Shown here: piece by piece, positions 1 through 16,405 of the stretch | Position numbering within the stretch: the stretch's first letter is position 1 | Layout: every line of letters starts with the position of its first letter | DNA from: Chrysomallon squamiferum | Lineage: Eukaryota > Mollusca > Gastropoda > Neomphalida > Peltospiridae | DNA length: 64,000 nt | Assembly (NCBI GenBank): GCA_012295275.1 | Contig: CM022677.1 | Coordinates: forward strand, 21,711,631 to 21,775,630 | Reading direction: 5' to 3' | Position numbers and translations under genes: made by a program | The notes under the pieces: generated by a model | What the model was told of the DNA's origin: nothing | The model's input: the letters and a program-made list of their open reading frames with translations, nothing else | Database searches by the model: none

Positions 1-208
1 TCTCTAGAAACTCTTCTCAGATATTTCTAGTAATTATTTTGTTTTTCATACTTCATCTTGTTTATCACAGTGAAGAAATCTGTTTCCTCCATCTCTTCTT
101 CATAATCTGCAAAATGTCTGTAATTTCATACAAAAACAATAACAAAATAACAAAGTGAAACTGTGATTTCAAAGATTATATACTTTGTTTTTCATTTTCT
201 TTTATTAC

Positions 209-251
<43 letters not shown>

Positions 252-1072
252 GTCATCGTTATTTAGTGTTGTGTCATGGCTAAGGCTTCACAAATATCTT
301 AGAATGGTATATTGTTTGATTTCATTTTTACCATTCATGCAAAATTCAGATCCCCGAAATTCTCAGTATATTCTCCATCTTGAAAAATAGTTAAGTTTTA
401 TTTATTTCAAATATGAATTTTATGATGTCATTTATTAGATTTAGCAATGATATAAGAACAGAATAACATCTTATATACAAGTGAAACAACATACTTCTTA
501 TGATCTTTCTTTTTCTTGTTTTGTCTTTTACTCGCACCCTGCCATACAAAACTGACACTGCATCTGATTACTTTGTTATCTAAAACTCTGTTGTAACAAT
601 AAAACAGATTTAGATATGTCCATGTTGACAGAAAAAGCTGGTATCAATTTTATATTGTGTGAAGATATTCTCCATTTTGAAAAAAAAATACTTCTATTGT
701 GAACTATTTTGTTTCATCTTTGAGAATATTCTGCATTTGTAAAATGTGTTTTAACAAGCCATCCTAAATGAATAATATTTAAGTGTACTCTATCTATAAA
801 GACTGTTTCAAAACAAAAGTCTTTGCTTTCTTTCTCCTTATCTTGAAGTATTATGCAAAAAAGTGTTTACAGATAATATCCTAAACCTTCATTTGTCATA
901 AACAGGAATTTCATTCCTGCTAGAAATGGTTATCAGAAATGCTTATAACATCTTGTTTTTCATAGTCAAACACTTTTTTATCACAGTGAAGAAATATCTT
1001 TCCTCTATCTTTTCTGAAACTTTTTATTTGTGTTCAAAGATTATGTACTTTGTTTTTAATTTTATTGTTTTA

Positions 1073-1140
<68 letters not shown>

Positions 1141-2634
1141 CAATGGAAAATTATCTTTCCTCTATCTTTTCCTCACAATATACAAACTAATTTCATACTA
1201 GAAAAAAGTAAAATATCAATATTAATTCAACACAAATATTAAAAATGTACTTTGTTATTATGTCTTGAGGAATATTATCTCAGAATGTTCCAAAAACTTC
1301 TAACTGAAATACATGCATGACAAGATGTCACAGATTTAGTTCACATTTGCAGACATCTTTCTGTCACACACACACACACACTAAATATGGATGTGGTAAC
1401 CATTTCCCTTGATCATTCATATGATCCTGTCTTTAAACTGATTTTATTATTATTGTTGTTGTTATTATTATTTAGTGTTGTGAAATGGCTATGGCTTCAC
1501 AAATATTATCTTAGAATGGTATATTAAGTCTGATTTCATTTTTACCATTGATGCAAAATTCAGATCCCCAATCCTTTTGCCAGGATATTCTCCATCTTGA
1601 AAAATAGTTATGTTTTATTTATTAAAAATAGGAATTTTATGATACCACTTATTAGTTAGATTCGGTTTTAATATATTTCATAACATACATCTTCTGTCTA
1701 TTTGTGAATATTTCTGTATCCCCAGAAAACATTTTGTTGAAAGACAATTCTCTTAAATGTCTTATCACGTCGTTCTATTTTTCTTTCTTTCATTTTCCCC
1801 CATATCACAGTGAACAAATCTGTATCCATCATCAGTACTTCAAAATATTAATAACTTTATTTTATTATTATTGCTTCAGGAATATTATCTGACTATCTTA
1901 CATAAATATTTAATGGAAGTAGACTCATATCACCGTTTATCATTTGCAAATATATTCTATCAAACACACGCACACACAAACAACGGATGTGATAACCATT
2001 TTCTTTCATCATCCATATGATCCCGTCTTTAAACAGTGAACAATTTTCTATGCTCCAAACATGTCACAGAAATGTGTAGCTTGTTGTTTCCATATTTAGA
2101 ATCGTCTCACTTTCTGATGGTAATTATGATTATTATTATTTCGTATTATTATTATTATTTAGTGTTATGTCGTTGCTGTGGCTTCTCAAATATTACTTAG
2201 AATGGTATATTAAGTCTGTTTTCATTTTTACCATTGATGCAAAATTCAGATCCCCGATGCTTTTCTGAGGATATTCTACATCTGGAAAAATAGTTATGTT
2301 TTATTTATTACAAATAGGAATTTTATGATGCCATTTATTAGTTACATTTAGCAAAGATATAAGAACAGAATAACAATATCTTACATACAATCTTATCTTT
2401 ATTTCTTTTTCCTTCGTCTTTTACTCATTCAAAATACAATCTCACCCTCCCATACAAATTTCACATTCACACTTACTCTTAGGCATCTAAAATTCTTTTG
2501 TAACAATTAAAACAGATTTCTTGTTAATCATTAAAAATCAGTGTATTTAACTAATTGATATCGGTACATTTTAAAAATTTTGAATTAAATTGTCCAAAAT
2601 TGTTTCAATATTTCTTTGATTTCTTTGTAATTCC

Positions 2635-2667
<33 letters not shown>

Positions 2668-3311
2668 TTATTATTTTTTATAATAGTTTTTTACTAAAAT
2701 TATAACGAAGTTTCATAACAGTCGATTAAAATAGATCAGAAGTTCATTCCTTCTCTCCATCAATATAAAAATACATGGCTACAAAAAAGTACAAGTATAC
2801 TTTATGTAAAACGAATCTCTCAGTTTTCAGTCTCCCTATCTTGAAGTATTGTGCAAAAATGTGTTTACAGAAAATATCCTAAGCCTTGAATTGTCATAAA
2901 TAGCAATTTCATTCTAGAAACGGTTATCAGAAATTTCTTATAACATCTTGTTTTTCATAGTTTAACACTTCTTTTTCACAGCGAAGAAGTATATTTCCTC
3001 TATCTTTTCTGAAACTTTTATTTGAGCTCAAAGATTATGTACTTTATTTTTATTTTGTTTTATTATTATTATTATTTTTTTATTATTATTATTATTATTA
3101 TTAATAATATTATTATTATTATCATTATTGTTTTCATGTTTTTATTGTTATTATTATTATTATTATTATTTAGTGTTATGTCATAGCTGTGAATTCACAA
3201 ATATTATCTTAGAATGGTATATTAAGTCTGTTTTCATTCTTACCATTGACGCAAAATTCAGATCCCCAATGCTTTTCTGAGCATATTCTCCATATGCAAA
3301 AATAGTTATGT

Positions 3312-3345
<34 letters not shown>

Positions 3346-3486
3346 TAGTGTTGTGTCATAGCTGTGGATTCACAAATATTATCTTAGAATGGTATATTAA
3401 GTCTGTTTTCATTCTTACCATTGACGCAAACTTCAGATCCCCAATGCTTTTCTGAGCATATTCTCCATATGCAAAAATAGTTATGT

Positions 3487-3520
<34 letters not shown>

Positions 3521-4476
3521 TAGTGTTGTGTCATAGCTGTGGATTCACAAATATTATCTTAGAATGGTATATTAAGTCTGTTTTCATTCTTAGCATTGAT
3601 GCAAACTTCAGATCCCCGATGCTTTTCTCAGGATATTCTCCATCTGGAAAAATAGTTAAGTTTTATTTGTTACAAATAGGAATTTTATGATGTCATCTAT
3701 TAGTTACATTTAGCAAAGCTATAAAAACATAATAACAATATCTTACATACAATCTTTTGATATGTATTTTTTATTTATTTTTTTTTCTTTCGTCTTTTAC
3801 TCATTCAAATTACAATCACACCCTCCCATATAAATTTCACATTCTCTTGGGAATCTAAAACTCTTTTGTAACAATTAAAACAGATTTCTTGTTAATCATT
3901 AAAAATCAATATATTTGACTAATTGATGTCGGTACATTTTAAAATTATAAAATTAGTTTTCATATGCTGACGTGAACTAAAAATAAAAAAGAAATTAAAA
4001 TTAAATGGTCTAAAATTGTTTCAATATTTCTTTATAATTCCTAATTTATTTATTTATTTATTTATTTTATTATTATTTTTTTATAATTGTTTTTCTAAAA
4101 TTATAATGAAGTTTGATAACAGTCGATAAAATAGATCAGAAGTTCATTCCTTCTCTCCATCAATATAAAAATACGTGGCTACAAAAAAGTACAAGTATAC
4201 TTTATGTAAAACGAATCTCTCAGTTTTCAGTCTCCCTAACTTGAAGTATTGTGCAAAAATGTGTTTACAGAAAATATCCTAAGCCTTGAATTGTCATAAA
4301 TAGCAATTTCATTCTAGAAACGGTTATCAGAAATTTCTTATAACATCTTGTTTTTCACAGTTTAACACTTCTTTTTCACAGCGAAGACGTATATTTCCTC
4401 TATCTTTTCTGAAACTTTTCTTTGAGCTCAAAGATTATGTACTTTGTTTTTATTTTGTTTTATTATTATTATTATG

Positions 4477-4512
<36 letters not shown>

Positions 4513-4580
4513 GTTGTTGTTGTTGTTATTGTTTTGCCGTTTTTATTGTTATTATTTTTTTTTATTATTATTATTATTCA

Positions 4581-4637
<57 letters not shown>

Positions 4638-5363
4638 TAGTGTTATGTCATAGCTGTGGATTCACAAATATTATCTTAGAATGGTATATTAAGTCTGTTT
4701 TCATTCTTACCATTGATACAAACTTCAGATCCCCGATGCTTTTCTCAGGATATTCTCCATCTGGAAAAAATAGTTAAGTTTTATTTATTACAAATAGGAA
4801 TTTCATGATGTCATCTATTAGTTATATTTAGCAAAGATATAAGAACAGAATAACAATATCTTACATGCAATCTTATTTCTTTATTTATTTTTTTCTTTAG
4901 TCTTTTACTCATTCAAAATACAGTCTCACCCTCCCATACAAGTTTCACATTCACACTTACTCTTTGGCATCTAAAATTCTTTTGTAACAATTAAAACAGA
5001 TTTCTTCTGAATCATTAAAAATCAATGTATTTAACTAATTGATGTCGGTACATTTTAAAATTATAAAATTAGTTTTAATATGCTGATATCTGAACTAAAA
5101 AAAAAATAATTAAAATTAAATGGTCTAAAATTGTTTCAATATATCTTTGTAATTCCTGATTTATTTATTTATTTTGTATAATTATTATTTTTTTTTTATA
5201 TATAATTGTTTTTTCTAAAATTATAACGAGGTTTGATAACAGTCGTGGCTTCTCAAATATTACTTAGAATGGTATATTGTCTGTTTTCATTCTTACCATT
5301 GATGCAAAATTCAGATCCCCAATCCTTTTGCCAGGATATTCTCCATCTTGAAAAATAGTTATG

Positions 5364-5423
<60 letters not shown>

Positions 5424-6060
5424 TTATTGCTGTGTCCTAGCTGTGGCTTCTCAAATATTACTTAGAATGGTATATTAAGTCTGCTTTCATTCTTACCATT
5501 GATGCAAAATTCAGATCCCCTTTTCTCAGGATATTCTCCATCTGGAAAAATAGTTAAGTTTTATTTATTACAAATAGGAATTTCATGATGTCATTTATTA
5601 GTTAGGTTTAGAAAAGATCTAAGAACAGAATAAAATTGTCTTACATTGAATCTCACGATCTTTCTTTTTTTTTTTTCTTTCGTCTTTTACTCATTCAAAG
5701 CTCAATCACACCCTCCCATACAAATTTCACATTCACTCTTACTGTTTGTTTTATTGATAACAAATAGGAATTTTATGATGTGACTTATTAGTTAAATAAT
5801 ATATTTCATATCACACACCTTCCATTTGTGAAGAATTTTGTATGCCTAGAAAACATTTTGTTGAAAGACAATTCTCTTTAATTTCTTATAACGTCGTCTT
5901 TTTTCTTTCTTTTTTCTCCCATATCACTCCCATATCACAGTGAAGAAATATGTATCTATCATCAGTACTTCACAATATTAATAACTTTATTATTATGGCT
6001 TCAGGAATATTATCTGAGAATCTTACATAAATATTTAATTGAAGTAGACACATGTCACAG
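1..6060. repeat. Tandemly duplicated AT-rich repeat family, gene-free
   Basis: No credible gene is visible here. The stretch is built from diverged copies of one family. A recognisable module (a TTAGTGTTRTGTCAT start, then the motifs AGAATGGTATATT, CAAAATTCAGATCCCC and GGATATTCTCCAT) recurs near 262, 1470, 2158, 3170, 3345, 3520, 4636, 5245 and 5425. A second module with the motifs TATGTAAAACGAATCTC and CGGTTATCAGAAAT is nearly identical at about 2720-3062 and 4100-4464, with an older copy near 830-1075. A third module (AAAGACAATTCTCTT, then a poly-pyrimidine stretch) occurs near 1740-1930 and 5870-6040. Copies are joined by (ATT)n tracts, which probably mediated the unequal exchange. Short open frames here are only (ATT)n translations. 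Confidence 0.8.
3170..3694. repeat. Three tandem 175-bp units
   Basis: The module start TTAGTG occurs at 3170, 3345 and 3520, giving an exact 175-bp period. The first two units are almost identical, including the shared variant GAGCATATTCTCCATATG; the third drifts back to the family consensus. Each unit is preceded by an (ATT)n tract. Confidence 0.8.
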
Positions 6061-6152
6061 TTTTTGTTCATATTTGCAAATATGTTATTTTATACACACA
6101 GACATGCACACAGGAATATCTCTATTTGCCAATTTACAGAAATTTTGTGTAA

Positions 6153-6284
6153 CATATTTTTCATATTTCAAGTGATCTCTTTCATAGTAGAAATCTTTGT
6201 TACAGAAAAATAATGTATCATATTTTTCATATTTCAAGTGATCTCTTTCATAGTAGAAATCTTTGTTACAGAAAAAATAATCAT
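6153..6284. repeat. 66-bp tandem duplication, two copies
   Basis: A block beginning CATATTTTTCATATTTCAAG and ending TTGTTACAGAAAAA starts at 6153 and again at 6219, nearly without change. A short minus-strand open frame across it is only a consequence of the duplication. No function is apparent. Confidence 0.8.
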
Positions 6285-6299
6285 ACTGATCATAATACC

Positions 6300-6374
6300 T
6301 CAACATTTTAATTTAGTATTCTGTTAATGGTGGCAAAGGTTAGTGTGGTGTTTTGGGCGGCTTTTTTTCTCTTT

Positions 6375-6416
<42 letters not shown>

Positions 6417-6932
6417 AGCAATAGTCAAAAAATTTGTGTCTTTTTTATCACAGTAGAAGACTTCTTTGTCACTATAAAAATCGTTCTTCTGCATTGGGCT
6501 TCACAAACTGTAAAATCATCTGTAATTTAATACAAGAAAAAACATCAAACTCAATACAATAATAGTTTTAAAATCACATGAAGATGATTTTTTCTGTAAC
6601 AGTTATATTTAATTAAAATCAGCTGTAGTAGTAGTAGTAGGTAGTAGTAGTAGTAGCTGCTGTTTTAGCAGTAATATACTATTTGTTTATTATTATTATT
6701 ATTGTTGTTGTTGTTTTAATTATTTTTATGTACATTTCTCAGACATTTTGTTTGTCATGTTCGACGTATCTCCACATTATATAAAATCGACTGTAATTTA
6801 ATACAAGAAAACAAACCAGTCACCTGAATAAAATAATAGTTATAAAATCACATGAGGATGATTTTCACTGCAGCAGTTATGTTTAATTAAAATCGGTAGC
6901 AGTTGTAGTATCTCTATTAGTGGTAGTCGTCA

Positions 6933-6972
<40 letters not shown>

Positions 6973-7930
6973 TCTCAAAAATGTTGTGAAATATATTTTT
7001 CTTACTTTCAGTATTCTTTATTATAGTAAAGAATTATCTGTCTTCCATTCTTCGTCATAATTTCCATTATCTGAAAACTGTTTGTAACTTTTTGTAAGAG
7101 CTTACATAATTCATTATCTAACTGAAATATATTTACATTTTTAAAGTAAGAAATTTCTACCTTTAATAATGTATTGCAATGTCTTTAATAATGTATTGTT
7201 TCAAATATTTGTTTATTATTAAAATTTTGTTACATTGTAAACTAAGAAATCTGTTTGTTTAATAATATATGGTATTGCATACTTGTTTCTTATTAAAATT
7301 GTTTACCTTTCAAATTGAGAAATACCTTTACTTAATAAAAACTAATACACCTCACTTCATTATTACAATTTGTTTACTATGTATATTGAGAACAAAATTT
7401 GTTTAACAATATATATATATATATCACGTGGTTATTCATTGTCAAAATTTATTTACATTATAAACTGAAAATGTCTTTGTTTAATAATACATATTATATA
7501 CTAGATCATTATTCAAATTTGTTAATTATCAATATTTATATACATTTTATTAGTTTTAGCCATAAATAGTTCATGTGTATTAACATGGTATATTTATGTT
7601 TCAACTGAGATATAAATAATGTTTGTAAAAATGTATGTTTATATTTAAATAAAAGTTACTGTAATTACAAAATAATAAATAAAGTCATCCTTATATTATC
7701 AATCTATTGTTATTTATTTATTTATTTACTTACTTCTGTCATTATATATATATATATCGTGCTTTTAGTAGTAGTAATTGTTCTTGTAGCAGCAGTAATA
7801 TATTATTTAGGTTTTAATTCGTTTTTAATTGTTTTGTCTTATATATAATAAATAAATAAATATATATGTATATCTCCCAGGATGTCTACATGATGTATCA
7901 GATCATCATAGATGTTTCAGTGAGAGTTTT
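6300..7930. other. AT-rich intergenic DNA with short (TA)n and (GTA)n tracts
   Basis: This stretch holds a (TA)n tract near 6376-6416, (GTA)n tracts near 6628-6655 and 6930-6970, and short (TA)n tracts near 7407, 7745 and 7838. Two related blocks of about 120 bases, each around AAATCACATGARGATGATTTT, lie near 6530-6620 and 6785-6900, so the tandem duplication style continues. I see no coding sequence. Confidence 0.7.
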
Positions 7931-7934
7931 CAAA

Positions 7935-8981
7935 CCACTAAATTGATGCTAATAACGAAACATTTTAGGAGATGCTTCAGTGGGAATTGATCCTGTTATC
8001 CTGCCGAGCAAGGGACATTATATTTCACCTAAGGGTATATACATTACACAGAGATATTAATTTATAAATCAGCAAATATTTATACAAAACACAGGCTCAG
8101 ATAAGGCTTATAATCATATTACAATACCACAGAATAAAAAGTTCTGCTAACACTTAGTGACTTAAAGTTAACACTTAAAGTTAAAACAATATATCTCTGA
8201 GATTATGTTCTAACCTCTTCCAATGAACACGTCATCTACTGAGGAAAAGACGGCTGCGGTTTTCAAGAATTAAAGAGAAAGAATACTTATTTTGTTTTCT
8301 ATATATGGTGAAGAGATGAAGATCACAGTATGAAACCTCAGTGGGCTGGCTAACTATCCCTGAGTCTATGTTAACAAAAAAAGAAGAAGAAGGAACAGTT
8401 ATAGCTATGGTTAAGGATAGCTTAACAGTTATGTTTTCAATTAGGTTCTAGTTTAGGGTTTACATTAATGTTGGGGTTAGGGTTAGCATTATTCTTATAG
8501 TTAGGGTTAGCATTAGGTTCAGCTTTAGTTATCTATTAACCTGAACAGGAGTTTCGTAATAAAGACGAACAATCTGATGGTGAGTGTTTGGATAAAATTT
8601 AAAATTACTTTTTTCAAAACGTTGACGTAGGAAAGTTAACGGTGAGTGTTATTGAAAAAATTAAAAATAACTTAGGACAGGGTTACGATTACTGATAAGA
8701 ATAGCTTATGTTTATGGTTAGAGTTTGGGTTAGGGTTATCATTAGGATTAAATTTAAGTATTTTTATTTACCTGAAGAGCGTTTTCGTTAAAAAGTTGAA
8801 AAATATTACAGTGAGCAGGAAGATAAAATTTAAAAAGCTATTATTTATATGTTTTTTTCTTTTGTCGTTTTGTGGCGATACCCTTAGGTGAAATACGATG
8901 TCCCTTGCTCGGCAGGATCACAGGATGAATCCCCACTGAAGCATCTCCTAAAATGTTTCGTTATTAGCATCAATTTAGTGG
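7935..8981. mobile_element. Fold-back element with ~100-bp inverted arms
   Basis: The left arm (7935-8038) and right arm (8878-8981) are inverted copies about 90% alike. Both contain GATGCTAATAACGAAACATT, GAGATGCTTCAGTGGG, CTGCCGAGCAAGGGACAT and CACCTAAGGGTA in the same order when one is reverse-complemented. The 840-base interior is AT-rich, non-coding, and holds degenerate TTAGGG-like words. This is the structure of a non-autonomous fold-back or MITE-type element. No target-site duplication was established, so the superfamily is unknown. Confidence 0.7.
8440..8765. repeat. Degenerate GTTAGGGTTAG-rich stretch
   Basis: Several short runs of the telomere-like word TTAGGG or its variants (GGGGTTAGGGTTAGCATTA and similar) occur at about 8450-8520 and 8715-8745, inside the fold-back element. 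They are too few and too broken to be a telomeric array and may be internal sequence of the element. Confidence 0.5.
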
Positions 8982-9317
8982 TAAAAAAACTCGATAATAA
9001 ATCAATATTACATTGGGAAAAAAAATTTAAAAATATTTTACTGTGTTCAACACTATATAAGTAATGTTCGTATGAAAATGACTGACAGGTTAGCCTGAAC
9101 CTGTTACATGGACATTTATTTAAAACCACTCCTCTTTAGCGGGCATTTGACACACACATACTATTTTATGCATCTATTTTAATTGTATATGACGACCACC
9201 TGCTAATAAAATTGAATTTTAGTAAGTTCCTTTGTAAAGGAGCAATATAGAGATTTTACAGCAGAATGCCTAGAACAAAAAAAAATATGTGCATAATCCA
9301 TTTATTGAGGAACTGTC

Positions 9318-9840
<523 letters not shown>

Positions 9841-10310
9841 CATGTGTGTGTGTTTTCTTTAATTTAATTATTTCTTTATTTGTTTCTTTGTTTCTTTGTT
9901 CATTCATTTAATCTGGAATTAGAGCTGTAGTTACAACAGCTATTACCAGTTGTATTAATAGTAACAGGACTTGTACTAGTAGTAGTGGTAGCTGTTGTTG
10001 TTTGTTCTAATAAAAGGCGTAATACAAGTTAACAGCAGCGACAATGTTACAAAGAATGTTGTGGTAGTTGTAACACAGTTCGGATAAGCAAATATATAAA
10101 TACCACACCACACCCGTTATTTAAACAAAACTGGACCTGGCTGTCTTATTTCATGTTAAAGAGAAAAGATAACTTTGTAATGTCGATAAGTAATCTTTGC
10201 AACTGACGTATGTAATTATCTGTTTACTAAATAAGGCAATGGTTTGAAACTGACATACCTCACCTGAGTTTTATCTCGTTGACGAGATGGTCAAAGTTCT
10301 CTTCAAGCGT
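9841..10310. other. Intergenic DNA, partly duplicated downstream
   Basis: Between 9940 and 10080 lies a segment with trinucleotide-like words and AACAGCAGCRACAATGTT. A diverged copy is found at about 10815-10965. Together with the flanking (CT)n elements this shows that 9.3-10.3 kb and 10.3-11.0 kb are tandem copies of one unit. No gene is seen. Confidence 0.6.
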
Positions 10311-10326
10311 GTATATCAGATCATGT

Positions 10327-10582
<256 letters not shown>

Positions 10583-11136
10583 GATTCTGTTCTTAAGTAA
10601 ACTTCTTTATCTCTGGGTAATAAACTTAATACAACTTTAGATCATGTTACCTCTAACATGTGTTTTAACAACAAGATAAAACTGCGAAAGCTGAACATAT
10701 TTTATCTGTGTCAGTCACGCGGGCAGTACACTGTTTGAGGAGAGATAGAGAGACATTTGATATCAATACTAGGTCCGTACCGTGATTAAATCATGAGACG
10801 GGGCGCTATTGTTACAAAATTTGTATTAGCAGTAGCAACAATAACAATATTAACAACAGCAGTAGTAATACTAGTGGTAGTTCTTGTGTTTGTTGTGCTT
10901 GTCTGTCAGTTTTAATATAAGTTGACAGCAGCAACAATGTTGCAATAATATTAAAGGTAACACTAGTTCTGGTTTCCACTGGAACAGCCTGATTGTGACC
11001 TGGTTGTAACAAAATCACAAGTGCAGACAGAAATGTCTATAAATGTTATATTTATTTCTTTTTTGTCATCTAAAATAACACTGTAGAGTTTTCTAATAGT
11101 CTTTTTAAAGATCCACATAATATGTTTAACACGAAT

Positions 11137-11183
11137 ACATACATACATACATACATACATACATACATACATACATACATACA

Positions 11184-11212
<29 letters not shown>
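11137..11212. repeat. (CATA)n microsatellite
   Basis: About 19 perfect CATA units, followed by a short (TA)n run. It lies upstream of the RING gene. The minus-strand Met-Tyr-Val-Cys frame through it is not a gene. Confidence 0.95.
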
Positions 11213-11219
<7 letters not shown>

Positions 11220-11304
11220 TTTATATCATTTACATTGTACATTAATTACAATGCTGCATTCGGAGGGTGATTAATTAATTTATTTAATACTTTTTTTGTT
11301 ATTG

Positions 11305-11306
<2 letters not shown>

Positions 11307-11378
<72 letters not shown>

Positions 11379-11393
11379 TTATTATTATTATTT
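11307..11393. repeat. (ATT)n tract directly before a splice acceptor
   Basis: A long ATT repeat ends in TTTTCGCAG at 11391-11399 and so forms the polypyrimidine-like run before the first recognised exon of the RING gene. Confidence 0.8.
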
Positions 11394-11401
11394 TCGCAGA
11401 T

Positions 11402-11689
11402 ATGGCAACAGCTTCAAGTTTCGATGGCAAAATGTTTTGTTGCCTTTGCTTGGATGTTTTCGAGAATCCACGTTTTATTTTCTGCGGGCATTCCTTCTGT
11501 ACGAAATGTCTGCAGGAATATATTAATAAAAATCATCAAAACAGCAAGAACGAAATCTCATGCCCGTTGTGCAGACAAAACCTTCAAATACCAGACATCA
11601 CTAAACCAGTGGAAACGTGGGCAGGACAGTTCCCGATAAACATTGCTTTACAGGAGGCAATTAGCCAACTCGAACGTTCAAAGTGACTG
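11402..11689 (+). CDS. RING exon of the TRIM-like gene
   Basis: Encodes the complete RING finger and a short linker. As written the frame ends at TGA (11684-11686), and the consensus donor GTGAGT starts at 11690. If the stop were genuine the product would be a 94-residue RING-only protein and exon 2 would have no start of its own. Confidence 0.8.
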
Positions 11690-11898
11690 GTGAGTCAGCA
11701 GTGCTGTGTTTACATAGTGTGATTATTTCACTACTAATATTTATGTTGTGTATTAAACATCGGGACATGCTGATAAAGACATAAAGAAAATTTTATCTTC
11801 AAAGTTTTTTTTTTTTTAAATTATTTTTTTATTATTATTATTCAATTTTTAATTTATTCATATATTATTAAAAGCAGTAATGCTAGTTCAACTTTTTT

Positions 11899-11943
<45 letters not shown>

Positions 11944-13394
11944 TTATTATCTATTTATTTATTTCAGCTGGAAAGGGAGGTCACATTTCACTTCTCAGTT
12001 CTGTTTGCGAGAGTTTGAAAAACTTTAAAGAAATTCTTAAGTCAGACATGTATGATAAGATTGAGAAACTTCGACAAGACGTCGACATCAACGTCGTGGA
12101 CACTACAGCAGAGGTCAGAAGGATTGGTAACACACTAATCTCAGATTTTACAGACGCTGTCAAAAAAGAACAAGACAGGTTAATAAGAGAAATTGAAAAA
12201 TGTCAGAACTTTGTAAACTCAGAAATAGAAAAACTGTTTACTGAACATAAACATCTGATTGAGGAAAACGAAAAACTGATAAAACTTGGTAAAGATTTGT
12301 TGAAACATAAATCAGAATCTGATATTAAAATTAATATTTCAAAATTCAACAAACTTCAAAACACAACTTCCGAGTTTCTGGTCAGATCTCTTTCAAAAAC
12401 TGAGGAATCGGAATTTAAAATAAATTTTATAAAATCTCACAAAAAGAAGGAAATGCCTGTTCACATTGGAGAAATTTCCACAAATATTCAAACAGACATA
12501 CAGATAGAGAGATTGAGAGACATACTGAAACACACAGAGATCATTAATCCAGAAACTCAATGCACAGACACCATTAACACAACAACACAACAATCAGACA
12601 CACAGATAAACAGACAGATAGACACACTCGAACGTACATTCACTATTAACACGAGAACATTTTTCGATTCATTCTTGGTGTCAGGTGAGGACAACAGTAA
12701 AATTGTTGTTAGTGATTATAACAATGAATGTGTAAAATGTTTTTGTTTAAAAACAAAATCAGTAATAAACAAATACGTGACATCCTCTCCACCACGCGGT
12801 CTTGCTGAATCACGTGATCAGCAAGTTGTTGTTCTTGTTTGTGCTCTGCCAGACGAATATAAAATATTGTTTTTAAATTTGGAAAATTTCAAACTAATCA
12901 ATACTGTTACAACTGATAAACGGTATTGGTATATTGCTGTGTTACCTGACAATCGTCTCGCGGTCACTGGACATATCAGTGGTCAGTACTTGGACATACT
13001 GACAGAAAGCGGTCAGCTCATTAATTCCATCTCAGCAGATTTGATCCCCGAACCGTCGCGTCTAACAGTTCACGATCAATGTCTGATTGTTGTGTCAGAT
13101 GAAAACAGTTTATTTTGTGTGACGTCATCAGGTGACGTCAAATGGGAGTTACGTGATTCAGAGAAACTGAGTAAAGTGACAGATGTCACATGTGACAGGG
13201 AGGGGTATATTTTTGTTTGTAGTGACGATAGAAATTGTGTTGTTCAGTTGTCGCGAGACGGACAAGTTGTACGTGACGTCCTCACACGTCAGGATGGACT
13301 GAACAGACCTTTCTCTGTCTGTTGTTATGGTAACAAACTGTGGGTGGGACAGAGAAAAGGAAAAATAAAAATGTTTACTTGGTGTGAAAAGTAA
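11402..13394 (+). CDS. TRIM-like RING/coiled-coil/propeller protein (2 coding exons)
   Basis: Probable E3 ubiquitin ligase of the invertebrate TRIM-like class. Coding exon 1 is 11402-11689 and exon 2 is 11968-13394. The ATG at 11402 lies two bases after an acceptor (TTTTCGCAG), so a 5' untranslated exon is likely upstream. A C3HC4 RING uses Cys13, Cys16, Cys28, His30, Cys33, Cys36, Cys54 and Cys57. No B-box follows. A coiled coil of about 120 residues comes next, then a spacer rich in TDIQ/TQ motifs and a C-terminal region of about 240 residues with repeated beta-strand patterns (VSDYNNECV, LPDNRLAVTG, CDREGYIFVCSDDRNCVVQL) resembling an NHL or SMP-30 type propeller. The donor CTG/GTGAGT is perfect, but exon 1 hits TGA 6 bases before it. 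One extra T in the CGTTCAAAG run would remove the stop and give the phase exon 2 needs (1716 coding bases, 571 residues). I infer a one-base deletion or assembly error. Confidence 0.85.
11968..13394 (+). CDS. Coiled-coil and propeller exon of the TRIM-like gene
   Basis: Begins after the acceptor ATTTCAG (11961-11967) in phase 1 and runs open for 475 codons to TAA at 13392-13394. Codon use and sequence are ordinary compared with the surrounding simple repeats. The last residues, KGKIKMFTWCEK, look like the closing strand of a propeller. A candidate poly(A) signal AATAAA is at 13911-13916. Confidence 0.85.
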
Positions 13395-16007
<2,613 letters not shown>

Positions 16008-16374
16008 TTCTTAAAATATATTGAGTAAACAACAGCACGAATATATGTTTCTTTATTAGCACACTAGTTAAGGAATTCATTCTATAATTAATACATGCAA
16101 CCTAAACTGGTTATGTTACACATTATACATATATAATACCTTGGCGCCAGTTTTAATGATATATGTTTGTGTGTATGTGTGTGTAGGTATGTATGTGGGA
16201 GTATAAGAATATAATTATGTAGATATATTAATAAGATGATTGTTGTCTATTTAATATTCAAAATATTTCCTGCTATAACACAAATATACCAACACACATT
16301 TATATACAGATATATAATACTGATAATGCTATTAATAAATTGTACGGCACACACACATACATACACAGACAGTC

Positions 16375-16405
<31 letters not shown>

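Noticed and set aside
8450-8530. Telomere repeat
   Set aside because: Only scattered TTAGGG words inside a fold-back element, no array.
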